54,400 bases of DNA from NCBI GenBank assembly GCA_029560585.1, contig JAKQKQ010000028.1, positions 1 through 54,400 on the forward strand. Reading direction: 5' to 3'. Below, piece by piece: positions 26,563 through 34,510 of this stretch. Positions within the stretch are counted from its first letter, which is position 1. Each line of letters starts with the position of its first letter. The notes under the pieces are model-generated. The model saw nothing but the letters and a program-made list of their open reading frames with translations, was not told where the DNA came from and did no database searches. A program made the position numbers and the translations under genes. The stretch is from Verrucomicrobiota bacterium (GTDB taxonomy: Bacteria > Verrucomicrobiota > Verrucomicrobiia > JADLBR01).

Positions 26563-26913
26563 TCAGCGTCGGCGCAGCTTTCGGCCGATGGCGCAGAAGA
26601 TCGCGAGCAGCTCCGAGGCTTCCGCTTTCATTTCCTCAATCATGCCTTCGGATGCGACCATCTTCCTGGAGCAGATTTCCATCCAATATACCGTCTCGGA
26701 CGCTTCCTTCTCGCAGAGGGCAATCTTGTGTTTGAAGTCGTCGCGGGATTCCGCCCGATTCGCCTCCCTGTAGTTCGCCCCGACCGATGTGCTACTCTTG
26801 AGAAGCTGCTTCCCAATCACATCCCGCAGAATTCCGTTCCGGATCCCTGAAACCAATCCAACGACGTCGCAAGCAAACCGCAGTGTCCTTTCTTCGAGTT
26901 CGTTCTTTCCCAT
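26563..26913 (-). CDS. Four-helix bundle protein (23S rRNA intervening-sequence / S23 family)
   Basis: This 116-residue helical protein of the family is also encoded in intervening sequences of 23S rRNA of some bacteria, where it assembles as a pentamer of helical bundles. Seen here: ELEERTLRFACDVVGLV, then LRDVIGKQLLKSSTSVGANY, REANRAESRDDFKHKIALCE, KEASETVYWMEI and EGMIEEMKAEASELLAIF, the usual order of conserved blocks. Its cellular role is unknown. It is flanked on both sides by TTCGAA repeats and interrupts the polysaccharide genes, so it may have arrived as a small cassette together with them. Confidence 0.9.
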   Translation of the reverse strand: MGKNELEERTLRFACDVVGLVSGIRNGILRDVIGKQLLKSSTSVGANYREANRAESRDDFKHKIALCEKEASETVYWMEICSRKMVASEGMIEEMKAEASELLAIFCAIGRKLRRR

Positions 26914-26925
26914 TTCCTATCCCTT

Positions 26926-27144
26926 TTATGTTCTATTCCCATTTTCCGCTTTCCGAATTCCGAATTCGGCGATCGCCTCATTTAAGATGACTTTCCAGCG
27001 GTCCCCATACGCCCCCCACGTGAACCGCTCCGCGGTCGTGCGCGCGGCCGCACCCATCTCCGCCAACCTGCCCCGGCTCTCGATGCACCAGCGCATCCTC
27101 GCCTCACGACTATCGACGTCTTCAGCAGAAACCAGAGACCACAC
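26926..27144 (-). pseudogene. 3' fragment of a GT4 glycosyltransferase gene
   Basis: The 72-codon frame reads VSAEDVDSREARMRWCIE, then SRGRLAEMGAAARTTAERFT and WGAYGDRWKVILNEAI. It is nearly the same as the C-terminus of the full GT4 at 27911-29158 (MRWCIENRGSLAEMGAAARTTAERFTWGAYGERW region), also at DNA level (27000-27110 versus 27985-28095). It lacks the N-terminal domain and donor site, so it cannot be an active transferase. Its tail runs into a TTCGAA repeat, which supplies the stop. It lies directly downstream of the methyltransferase whose other neighbour is the intact GT4. It probably marks a duplication followed by deletion. Confidence 0.75.
26935..26975. repeat. Family E repeat, right flank of the four-helix-bundle gene
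   Basis: ATTCCCATTTTCCGCTTTCC and GAATTCCGAATTCGGCGATC, overlapping the 3' end of the GT4 fragment, where it encodes its last residues (FGIRKAENGNRT). Confidence 0.65.
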
Positions 27145-27165
27145 CCGCCCACCAAAAACCTCCTT

Positions 27166-27894
27166 TCACTTCACCGCCTCAAGACACAGTGCAAACTCAT
27201 TATTTCTTGACGGATCCTCCAGAACCTCGATGTCAGGGATTCGACTATCATGACACCCCTTCCTGAGAACATCGCGGAATCCCGCCCATTCGAATACAGC
27301 TCGGAGAGATGCCTCGTCGTATGCCCACCTGTGGTAATGCACGCTCAGCCACGAGAGGAAAGGAAACCTCAGCTCCCAAGGTTTCACTCCATCGCCATAA
27401 TTATTGATTGCTGCCAGATCGGGTCGCGAATCGAAAACGGAACCATCGAACAGGCTTTCGAGAGAAATCGGGGAACATTGGCCACGCAAGACCGAGTTTG
27501 TTCCGTCCGGGACAATGATTCGCAGTATTCCGCCTCGCGCTAAAATCCGATAACAATCCTTGACCAGCTCAGCCGCTTTCCGCAACTGAAGATGTTCCAA
27601 TGTGTGCGAAGAGAATATGGCATCTACGCCGCAAGGCGGAAATGGCAGCGGTTTTGCTAGATCGTAGCATAAGATCCCTTCGGGCCACTTGCCAACCCTT
27701 ACGGAAATCGCCCGCAAGAGCGAAAAACGTGACAGACGCGCTGAAATCGAAAAGTCGATGGAAAGCCAGCCCGGAAGAACAAATGGCCCAGAGCCCAAGT
27801 TCAGGCAAACTGGCTGATCATCCTCGCGGACTCTAGCCACTGCTTTGGCTTCCCCAATAACTCGACTCTTCCCCAGTGTCTCTTCCCTGCTCAT
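27166..27894 (-). CDS. Class I SAM-dependent methyltransferase
   Basis: This is a 242-residue methyltransferase: CLNLGSGPFVLPGWLSIDF (SAM motif I and the acidic residue that follows), DAIFSSHTLEHLQLRKAAEL (active strand) and LARGGILRIIVPDGTN. HYHRWAYDEASLRAVFEWAGF near the C-terminus is common in polysaccharide-cluster methyltransferases. ATG 27894 (MSREETLGK) is chosen over 28053, because an AAGAAGGTG ribosome site lies 5 bases upstream and the extra residues would overlap the GT4. It is 16 bases from the GT4 stop, so co-transcription is likely. Confidence 0.85.
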   Translation of the reverse strand: MSREETLGKSRVIGEAKAVARVREDDQPVCLNLGSGPFVLPGWLSIDFSISARLSRFSLLRAISVRVGKWPEGILCYDLAKPLPFPPCGVDAIFSSHTLEHLQLRKAAELVKDCYRILARGGILRIIVPDGTNSVLRGQCSPISLESLFDGSVFDSRPDLAAINNYGDGVKPWELRFPFLSWLSVHYHRWAYDEASLRAVFEWAGFRDVLRKGCHDSRIPDIEVLEDPSRNNEFALCLEAVK

Positions 27895-27910
27895 CTCTAC
27901 ACCTTCTTTC

Positions 27911-29158
27911 CTAAGCGGAATCGTATTTTTGTGGCGCGCTGGTGAGGTCGATTGCTCCCTCGAGAATCTCCGCCCACCTCTCTCCATACGCCCCCCATGT
28001 GAACCGCTCCGCGGTCGTACGCGCGGCCGCACCCATCTCTGCCAAACTGCCACGGTTCTCGATGCACCAGCGCATCTTCGCCTCCAGCGCGTCCACGTCG
28101 CCGGCCGGAACCAGAAACCCGTCGCGTCCTTCGCTGATGAAATCAGGCCCGCCCGTGGCCTCGGTCGTAATCGCCGGTAACCCGCTTGCCATCGCCTCCA
28201 GGATCACCAGACCAAAACCTTCGAAGAGACTCGGGAACACGAACACGTCGCAGTCGGCAAACAGCCGCGGGAGTTCCGAGTTTGGGACAGATCCCCGGAC
28301 CGAAAGCCCGGGCAGGCCGGGGATCAGCTTTCGGACGTCGGGCGCCGCCGGTCCCACGAGCCGCAGCTCGGCATCCGAGGATTTGAGCCGCCGCCATGCC
28401 TCGAGCAGCAAGGGCAGGCCCTTGCGCGCCTGAAGCGCACCGACGAAAATGAATCGCAGTGGCCGATTCGCCGCGTCGCGATCGCCCATGCGGAAGCGCT
28501 CGAGGTCCACGCCATAGGGATTCACACGGATCTTGGCGCCACCCACCCCATGCTCGATCAGGGTCCTCCTCGTGAACGTGCTCGCGACAACGATCCGTTT
28601 GGCCTGCGCATGCTCCTCTCGCTCTCCCGCCAGCACATCCGCTCGGCGCACCTGATAGGTGTCCGACCAATCGGGATAGCTCTCGGCCAATGTTTGGTGC
28701 AACCGCTCCCTCGCCAATGGGTGCGCGATGCTCTGGTCCAGTATGAAAGGAATGCCGAGCGCGCCGCACCGTTTCGCAAGGATCCAAGAGGCGGTGTCGA
28801 ATCCGACGACGGCATCCGCCCCGGCCAGGACGGCATCCGGTATCCCCCGCTGAAATGCGGCATTGCGCCGCCAATAAAGTTCCTCGCCCCCGCCCAACCA
28901 AGACTTCCACAGGAGGGCCCACAGCTCAACCGATGCCAAACACCGAAGCTTCGCGGATGGCACACCCGCCAGCGCACGGCTCGACAGCTTCCTCCGAATC
29001 CCGGCTGAGGGAATAGACGTCCGCAAGAATCTCCCAAGGCGAGAATCCGCCGGATAGGCGAATCCGGTCCAAAACATCTCCAAGAGGCCCAGGCGTGACA
29101 GTTCTGCCGCAAGCCTGAACGCGTGCTGCGTCCCGGGATGGGTGACGATGACCCTCAT
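27911..29158 (-). CDS. Glycosyltransferase family 4
   Basis: This 415-residue GT-B enzyme begins MRVIVTHPGTQHAFRLAAEL. GFDTASWILAKRCGALGIPF and DQSIAHPLARERLHQTL form the N-terminal domain. RFIFVGALQARKGLPLLLEA, VRGSVPNSELPRLFADCDVF and LFEGFGLVILEAMASGLPAI (E-x7-E) form the donor domain. Its last 60 codons have a near copy at 26926-27144. It is the upstream partner of the methyltransferase at 27166, so a glycosyl/methyl pair acting in sequence is plausible. The donor is not known. Confidence 0.88.
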   Translation of the reverse strand: MRVIVTHPGTQHAFRLAAELSRLGLLEMFWTGFAYPADSRLGRFLRTSIPSAGIRRKLSSRALAGVPSAKLRCLASVELWALLWKSWLGGGEELYWRRNAAFQRGIPDAVLAGADAVVGFDTASWILAKRCGALGIPFILDQSIAHPLARERLHQTLAESYPDWSDTYQVRRADVLAGEREEHAQAKRIVVASTFTRRTLIEHGVGGAKIRVNPYGVDLERFRMGDRDAANRPLRFIFVGALQARKGLPLLLEAWRRLKSSDAELRLVGPAAPDVRKLIPGLPGLSVRGSVPNSELPRLFADCDVFVFPSLFEGFGLVILEAMASGLPAITTEATGGPDFISEGRDGFLVPAGDVDALEAKMRWCIENRGSLAEMGAAARTTAERFTWGAYGERWAEILEGAIDLTSAPQKYDSA

Positions 29159-29179
29159 GTCCTTTCCCGACTAACCATA

Positions 29180-29395
29180 ACCTTCAGGTGCTGTTCGCGG
29201 GCGCGGCTCATGCCCCAACAACCCAGGATTCGGGCCGGGAGGGCTTTGGACTGCGGTGGCAGAGCCCCGGATCGGGGCAGCGCCACCGCTTTGGCAGCGC
29301 GCGAAGCGCGAGCCGTGGCCATCGACCTCGGCCTCGGCCGAGGCAAAAGCGGTGTCGTCGCTTCGCTCCGCCACCGCAGTCCAAAACGGCCGCGC
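29180..29395. repeat. Family B composite inverted repeat, copy 1
   Basis: Outer arms are TTTGGACTGCGGTGGCAGAG at about 29248 and the inverse CCACCGCAGTCCAAAA at about 29370. Inside lie CCACCGCTTTGGCAGCGCGC, GAAGCGCGAGCC and AGGCAAAAGCGGTG with its own inverse arms, and outside GTTCGCGGGCGCGGCTC. A near-identical copy lies at 32350-32575; partial copies are at 16161-16304 and 38998-39127. No gene is seen. Confidence 0.75.
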
Positions 29396-29404
29396 CCAAA
29401 CCGA

Positions 29405-30310
29405 TCACGATGCGGACCTGCCAGTTTCCCGCACGCCGCCCGGGCTCAAGGGCCTCGGCCCGGACCTTGCCCGCCGACCATAGCGACGCCACGTCTCCCA
29501 CCGAACAGGCGCCCGTGACACCACCAAGCCCGGAAATTCCAATGCGATCCGCCACAGGCCACTTAGGCAGGGCCGCAGCAATCGGCGCCTCAGCGAAAAG
29601 ACCAGATGCCCCATCACCTTCGCGGGCAATAGCCATGGCAGCGCCACCGCCGGCGCCCTTCGGCACACGAACACCAGATCATTGCATACGCCCGAGGCGT
29701 GCTGGCCCTCCGCGTCACGCGCCATGTCGCTCTTGTCGTGCCAGACATGCGCGCCCGGCAATAGGACGACTTCGTGCCCGGCATCCAGCAGTCTCAGGCA
29801 AAGGTCCTTCTCCTCCGATCCGTACCAGCCCGGACCCGGGGCATACATTCCGGCCTCGCGCACTGCGCTCATCCTCAGCATGTGCGCGCAGCCCTGAAAG
29901 GTGTGCCACGGACGCGGCGCGCCACGCTCGCGCTTGACCTCGCGCCCCGGCGAGATCACGTCAAAAGCCAGCGCGCCAATCCGCGGATCGGCGGCCATGG
30001 CCGCCACCCCGACGGATATCGCCCCGCGATCGAGGAACCACGCGTCGTCGTCCAGGCCCACGAACAGATCGGCATCGCACGCCATCATCAGCCTGTTTCG
30101 GGCGACCGGTATCCCGAGGCGGCGCTCGGAGCGCTCCCAACGGACCGTCGGAAAATCTGCGGCCAAATCGGGCGTCGCATCCGCCGAGGCGTCATCCAGC
30201 ACGCGGACAACCTTCGCGGCGTAATCCTGATCCAGCGCCGACCCGATCGCGCGCGGCAGGATCGCGGCACGGTCGCGCGTTACAATGCCAATGCAGACGG
30301 ACGGAGACAT
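29405..30310 (-). CDS. Glycosyltransferase family 2
   Basis: This is a 301-residue GT-A enzyme: SVCIGIVTRDRAAILPRAIG, VVRVLDDASADATPDL, the metal site in FVGLDDDAWFLDRGAI, and a FQGCAHMLRMSAVREAGMYA block. WYGSEEKDLCLRLLDAGHEV contains the ED pair expected of the catalytic base. It resembles rhamnosyl- or glucosyl-transferase-type GT2 enzymes, but the donor cannot be named. The C-terminal 25 residues (RRYGRRARSGPRPLSPGGVR...) are Arg/Pro-rich and lie close to a family B repeat, so the tail may be derived from flanking DNA. Confidence 0.87.
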   Translation of the reverse strand: MSPSVCIGIVTRDRAAILPRAIGSALDQDYAAKVVRVLDDASADATPDLAADFPTVRWERSERRLGIPVARNRLMMACDADLFVGLDDDAWFLDRGAISVGVAAMAADPRIGALAFDVISPGREVKRERGAPRPWHTFQGCAHMLRMSAVREAGMYAPGPGWYGSEEKDLCLRLLDAGHEVVLLPGAHVWHDKSDMARDAEGQHASGVCNDLVFVCRRAPAVALPWLLPAKVMGHLVFSLRRRLLRPCLSGLWRIALEFPGLVVSRAPVRWETWRRYGRRARSGPRPLSPGGVRETGRSAS

Positions 30311-30344
30311 TGACCCACCTGAAATGGCTAAAACTCTCAGGCCG

Positions 30345-30418
30345 ACACTCGCAGGAGCCTGCTTGCAGGCGACGCCATGCGCGAATCGCGCGCAAGCGCG
30401 CTCCTACACCGGGATCCT
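30345..30418. repeat. Family C repeat between GT2 and the second asparagine synthase
   Basis: GCAGGAGCCTGCTTGCAGGC, then the inverse partner AATCGCGCGCAAGCGCGCTC and CTACACC, fill most of the gap 30311-30417. The same arms occur in reverse orientation at 1969-2023 and twice at 39204-39297. The right end overlaps the last codons of the upstream gene. Confidence 0.75.
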
Positions 30419-32337
30419 CATGCCCGGGATGCCCCCTCCGCGGAGCATCGGATCATCGCAGCTTTCCACTCCGAGAAACAGATCAGCCTCCAGAGGAACT
30501 GCAGGTGGCGATCCTCCAGTCGCGCCGCGCATTCCTCCCAAGAGCGACAGCCGCGGGGCAACGCGATCGGATCGAGTTCCCCGCGCTCGAATCGCTCGCG
30601 CGCCGTTCGTGCGACATCGGCGAGCGGCCCATTCAACCACGCCCTGAGCGGCGGGGTGAAACCCCTCTTGGGCCGCTCGAACAGTTCTGGCGGCACGCGC
30701 CGCGCGAGGGCGCGTCGCATCAGGGTCTTGGATTTCCGCTTGCCCTGGTCTGCTCGCGAGGCCACTGGCAATGACAGCAGCCACGAGGTCAATTCGTGAT
30801 CCAGAAAGGGTTCCCGGAGTTCGAGTCCCACACTCATGCTCGCCCGGTCGGCCTTTACCATGAGATCGTCGGGCAGATAGGTCGCCAGGTCCATGCGGCA
30901 TGCCCAGTCGAGCGGATCCGGCACATCGCCCAGCGCCGCGGCGGCGGTCTGAAAGTGGGCGATGACGGCTCCCATCGACCCGCCTCGCACCGGGAGTGCC
31001 GGCTGATCCTGCGGTCGCAGGCCCGTACGAAGAACCATCCAGCGCTCCACGCGGTCCCGTGCCGCCAGCGCCCACCCCCGATACCGGCCCTCAGGACCAA
31101 GGTATTGCACGACCATGGCGGCGGCGTTGCGGACTGAGCTCGGCCAGCGACCCGCGCGCTCCAGACGATGCAGTGCCCAGTGCCACGGATACCCGCAGGC
31201 CGTCTCGTCCCCCCCATCCCCGGAGAGCGCGACCTTCACGTGCCGCCGGACGCCAGAACAAAGGGCCACCATCGGCAGCGCCGAGGAATCTGCGAACGGT
31301 TCATCGTACACCCGCCAAAGCCGGTCCCAGACGCCCATGACATCCGAGGCCCGGATCTGAAACACCTCGTGCTTGCCGCCGACGTGGGCCGCGATGGCGC
31401 GGGCGAATCCCGATTCGTCGGCCTCGGCCTCCTCGAATCCCATCGTGAATGCCGTGACGTCTGTCCCGCCGACCTGCCGGGAGAGGGCGGTGGCGAGGCT
31501 CGAGTCGATGCCACCGGAAAGCAGGCTTCCGACCGGCACGTCGCTGATGAGCCGGTAGCGGAGGCTCTCCTCGGCCCGCCGCTCGTACTCGTCGCAAAGG
31601 GCGCCGGGATCTTCGCCCCCGCCTTCGCCGGCCGTCGGCACCTCGGCGAGCGTCCAATAGGAACGTTCCTGCAGGACGGGCGACTCACCCAAACCACATC
31701 GGATCTCGATCCAATGACCCGGGCACACCTTGCGATAGCCCTTGAGGATCGAGTGTGGCGCCGGCACATAGCCGAGGGCAAAATAGAGCCGTGCCGCATC
31801 CGCATCGATAGCGGCGTCACCCCCTCCCGGCATCGCGCGGAGCGCGAAAAGATCCGAGGCGAAACGGACGTCCTCACCCGACGTCCGATACGTGAGCGGT
31901 TTCACACCGTACCGATCGCGCGCCAGCAGCAGCCTGCGCTCCGTCGCGTCAAACCACGCGAACGCAAACATGCCCCGCAGCCGCGGGAGACATTCGGACC
32001 CCCAGACGCGCAGCGCGTGCAACAGGACCTCGCTGTCGCCCGTCGAGTGGAACACGATGCCGCGGCCCTCGAGTTCACGGCCCAATTCCCGAAAATTATA
32101 TATCTCCCCATTATAGACCAGCCAACCGCCGCGCCCGTCGCCCATCGGCTGCGCCGCGCGCTCGCTCAGGTCCAGCACGGCGAGCCGCGTGTGGCCCAGC
32201 GCCCAACCCTCGCCCAGCTCGAGGCGCAGATCATCCGGACCCCGTGGCCGCAATGCATCGAGCGCGGCCCCGAGCCGCGCCCGCGATCTCGGCGAGGCGT
32301 CTACCTCAGGCGAAATCCAACCGAAAAAACCGCACAT
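30418..32337 (-). CDS. Asparagine synthase-like glutamine amidotransferase (AsnB family), copy 2
   Basis: This is a 639-residue enzyme of the same type as the one at 13109. It begins MCGFFGWISPEVDASPRS with nucleophile Cys2. HTRLAVLDLSERAAQPMGDG, VYNGEIYNF and TGDSEVLLHALRVWG mark the glutaminase half. LLSGGIDSSLATALSRQV and ALSGDGGDETACGYP mark the ATP-using half. ATG 32337 is chosen; the open frame continues 60 codons upstream, but those are translation of a family B repeat. It probably amidates a sugar carboxylate. The two copies are alike in design but well diverged, so they may act on different residues. Confidence 0.92.
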   Translation of the reverse strand: MCGFFGWISPEVDASPRSRARLGAALDALRPRGPDDLRLELGEGWALGHTRLAVLDLSERAAQPMGDGRGGWLVYNGEIYNFRELGRELEGRGIVFHSTGDSEVLLHALRVWGSECLPRLRGMFAFAWFDATERRLLLARDRYGVKPLTYRTSGEDVRFASDLFALRAMPGGGDAAIDADAARLYFALGYVPAPHSILKGYRKVCPGHWIEIRCGLGESPVLQERSYWTLAEVPTAGEGGGEDPGALCDEYERRAEESLRYRLISDVPVGSLLSGGIDSSLATALSRQVGGTDVTAFTMGFEEAEADESGFARAIAAHVGGKHEVFQIRASDVMGVWDRLWRVYDEPFADSSALPMVALCSGVRRHVKVALSGDGGDETACGYPWHWALHRLERAGRWPSSVRNAAAMVVQYLGPEGRYRGWALAARDRVERWMVLRTGLRPQDQPALPVRGGSMGAVIAHFQTAAAALGDVPDPLDWACRMDLATYLPDDLMVKADRASMSVGLELREPFLDHELTSWLLSLPVASRADQGKRKSKTLMRRALARRVPPELFERPKRGFTPPLRAWLNGPLADVARTARERFERGELDPIALPRGCRSWEECAARLEDRHLQFLWRLICFSEWKAAMIRCSAEGASRA

Positions 32338-32349
32338 GGTTCTAGCTCG

Positions 32350-32575
32350 AAATTTCAGGCGGCGTTCGCGGGCGCGGCTCGTGCCCCGACCCAGGATCCG
32401 GGCCGAGAGGGTTTTGGACTGCGGTGGCAGAGTCCGGCAACCGCCGGACGGCGCCACCGCTTTGGCAGCGCGCGAAGCGCGAGCCGGGACCATCGGCTTC
32501 GGCTCCGCCGGAGGCAAAAGCGGTGACGTCGCTTCGCTTTGCCACCGCAGTCCAAAACGGCCCCGTCCTAGAAAG
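32350..32575. repeat. Family B composite inverted repeat, copy 2
   Basis: This is a near-identical counterpart of 29180-29395: GCGTTCGCGGGCGCGGCTCG, TTTTGGACTGCGGTGGCAGA, CACCGCTTTGGCAGCGCGCG, AAGCGCGAGCC and the inverse arm CCACCGCAGTCCAAAA. It lies immediately upstream of the asparagine synthase start (32337), and the frame reads through it for 60 codons. It could form a large hairpin in the leader. Confidence 0.78.
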
Positions 32576-32606
32576 TTTCACCCTGAACAATCCGGCGCGT
32601 TCGCGA

Positions 32607-33524
32607 TCAGATCGGCCCCGCCAACCGAAACCCGAAGCGCCGCTCCAATTCACCCAGATCCGTCACGATCTGCCGATCCACGAGGCGCATAAGCCGCCAC
32701 GTCGCCATCCGCATGGGCCGCCGGTACGACAGGGCCGATGGCGCGTGACATATCGCGCTGAGCACCGCCGGCAACCACACGACCGCCATGCCCTTCCGCA
32801 TAAAGAAAAGCGCGCTTCGAACCAGTTTTGACAACAGCACCAGCGGGATCATCGGCAGGGGGTCTCTCATCAGCGCGCACAGCAATTGGCTGCGCAACCC
32901 GAAAAAGTACTGGTCCCGCCGCGACCGCCCCGTCCCGGCCCACTCGTGATACATTCGGACGCCACTGACTTTCTTCACGGGCCGCCCTTGGTCCCACAGC
33001 GCCGAACAGACATAGGTCTCCCCCCCGGAACGAAAGAACAGATCCGGATAAAACCCCACCCAGTCCGTGAACACCTGCCGGGGCATCATCGTGAATCCCG
33101 TCGTGAATTCCCTGAAGTAGCGATCCGGCCCCTCGACCGGCACCTCGCGCGGCCCCTCCAGATTGCAGGTGACCGCCCCGAGCGCCGGCTCGTCCACAAA
33201 GCAATCCAGCAGCCTGGACAGAGCGTCGTCCGCCAGGAATCGCGCATCGTCGTCCACCGTCATGATGTAATCGCCGGTGGCGTTGGCGATCGCGATATTG
33301 AGAGCGGGGAAAAACCCGATGTTGCGGTGGGTCCGGACCATGCGGACCGCCGGGAATCGGGCCGCGATTTCCGATTCCACCGCCGGCTCGCCGGGATTCA
33401 GCACCACCACGATCTCCTTCCGGTGATGATCCTGGCGGGAACACGACTCCAGGCACCGGAGCAGCAGCTCCCGCCGCCCATGGCTGACGCACACGATGGA
33501 GACAAGGGGCGCCTTCATCTGCAC
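32607..33524 (-). CDS. Glycosyltransferase family 2
   Basis: This is a 305-residue GT-A enzyme: LVSIVCVSHGRRELLLRCLE, VVVLNPGEPAVESEIA, RNIGFFPALNIAIANATGDY, and TVDDDARFLADDALSRLL with the metal-binding aspartates. TGFTMMPRQVFTDWVGFYPD and GGETYVCSALWDQG follow. A hydrophobic stretch (MIPLVLLSKLVRSALFFMRK) near residue 235 suggests membrane association. Family and order are typical of rhamnosyltransferase-like GT2 proteins. It starts MQMKAPLV at 33524; the donor is unknown. Confidence 0.86.
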   Translation of the reverse strand: MQMKAPLVSIVCVSHGRRELLLRCLESCSRQDHHRKEIVVVLNPGEPAVESEIAARFPAVRMVRTHRNIGFFPALNIAIANATGDYIMTVDDDARFLADDALSRLLDCFVDEPALGAVTCNLEGPREVPVEGPDRYFREFTTGFTMMPRQVFTDWVGFYPDLFFRSGGETYVCSALWDQGRPVKKVSGVRMYHEWAGTGRSRRDQYFFGLRSQLLCALMRDPLPMIPLVLLSKLVRSALFFMRKGMAVVWLPAVLSAICHAPSALSYRRPMRMATWRLMRLVDRQIVTDLGELERRFGFRLAGPI

Positions 33525-33841
33525 ACCGTGCGATCAAAGCGATTCAGAAGGAAAGCCGACACAAAGACCGTCATTTTAACCTCAAACAGAGAACCAAATC
33601 CCCTCCGTTACCTCTGTTCCCTCCTGTTCAAATCCCGCATCACACGCACCGAGGCCCGCGCACTTCCCAACAGGAGCGAACAGCGATTCCCCCATTCCCT
33701 CGTGAGAGGAACCACGAAGGGCACGAAGCGCACGGAGGGCGCAAGAAGCCTATGGGTTCCCCGCGGTGGTCCGGCTTCGTGTACTCTGTGGTGAAAATCC
33801 GTCCCACCGGTGCCCGCGCTGTCCAATATCCATCCCACCGG
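33525..33841. repeat. Gene-free gap with a family A repeat
   Basis: The only clear structure is at 33705-33797: GGAACCACGAAGGGCACGAA with GCGCACGGAG is mirrored by CCGGCTTCGTGTACTCTGTG and TGGTGAAA, a broken family A hairpin. The rest, 33525-33700, shows no gene, repeat or terminator. Confidence 0.65.
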
Positions 33842-34399
33842 TCACTCGCGTCGTCGCACGACGCGCGCCGGGGTGCCGACTGCAATGGCGTTATCCGGGA
33901 TATCCTTGTTCACGATGCTGCCGGCGCCGATCACCGCGCCCCGGCCGATCCGCACGCCGGGCAGGATCACGGCGTGTCCCCCGACCCAAGCCTCCTCACC
34001 GATCACCACAGGCGCCGGTCGCATCGGCTGGTCCATGACAGCCCTCCCCGGCTCGAAGGAGTGGTCGGCGTCCGTGATGTAGCAGTATGGCCCAAACATC
34101 GCCCGCGGCCCCACCTCGATATGCTCGTGGGCATCGAAGATGGTGTAGCGGTTGACATAGCACTCCCGCCCGAGCACCAGCTTGTCGGGCCTCCGTTCCC
34201 CGCTGCACAAGAGCACGACGCCGTGATCCAAGCCAGCGCCTTTCTCCAGCCGGATGTCCTCCCACTGCCGGGGGATGCGGATGTCGCGCAACCAGCAATA
34301 GCCCTCGATCCGCACGCCGAGGGCGCGATACCAGAGATTGCGCCGACGCGAGGCCAGGCCACCGCCGATGCGCACACACCACTGAAGGATCGATCTCAT
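33842..34399 (-). CDS. Acyltransferase with left-handed beta-helix (WcaF/LacA-like)
   Basis: This 185-residue protein is built of hexapeptide repeats: DKLVLGRECYVNRYTIFDAH, IEVGPRAMFGPYCYI, VVIGEEAWVGGHAVILPGVR and IGRGAVIGAGSIVNKDIPDN, ending AVGTPARVVRR. It is the trimeric sugar O- or N-acetyltransferase fold. TDADHSFEP contains the probable catalytic His. It would acetylate a sugar of the polymer, using acetyl-CoA. The N-terminal 20 residues are basic. It is bounded on both sides by family A repeats, so it may be an autonomous unit inside the locus. Confidence 0.88.
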   Translation of the reverse strand: MRSILQWCVRIGGGLASRRRNLWYRALGVRIEGYCWLRDIRIPRQWEDIRLEKGAGLDHGVVLLCSGERRPDKLVLGRECYVNRYTIFDAHEHIEVGPRAMFGPYCYITDADHSFEPGRAVMDQPMRPAPVVIGEEAWVGGHAVILPGVRIGRGAVIGAGSIVNKDIPDNAIAVGTPARVVRRRE

Positions 34400-34421
34400 A
34401 GGGAGTTTTAGAATGCGCCCA

Positions 34422-34500
34422 GCCTAACCACGAAGGGCACGAACGGAAGGGGCTTCCGCCTCTGGTTACGCTCACTTCGTGTTCTTCGTGGTTAAAAAAT
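34422..34500. repeat. Family A repeat between acyltransferase and GT2
   Basis: AACCACGAAGGGCACGAACG on the left is mirrored by CACTTCGTGTTCTTCGTGG-TTAAAA on the right, with a GGGGCTTCCGCCTC inner hairpin. It fills the gap almost completely (34400-34510). Confidence 0.75.
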
Positions 34501-34510
34501 CCACCAGCCT

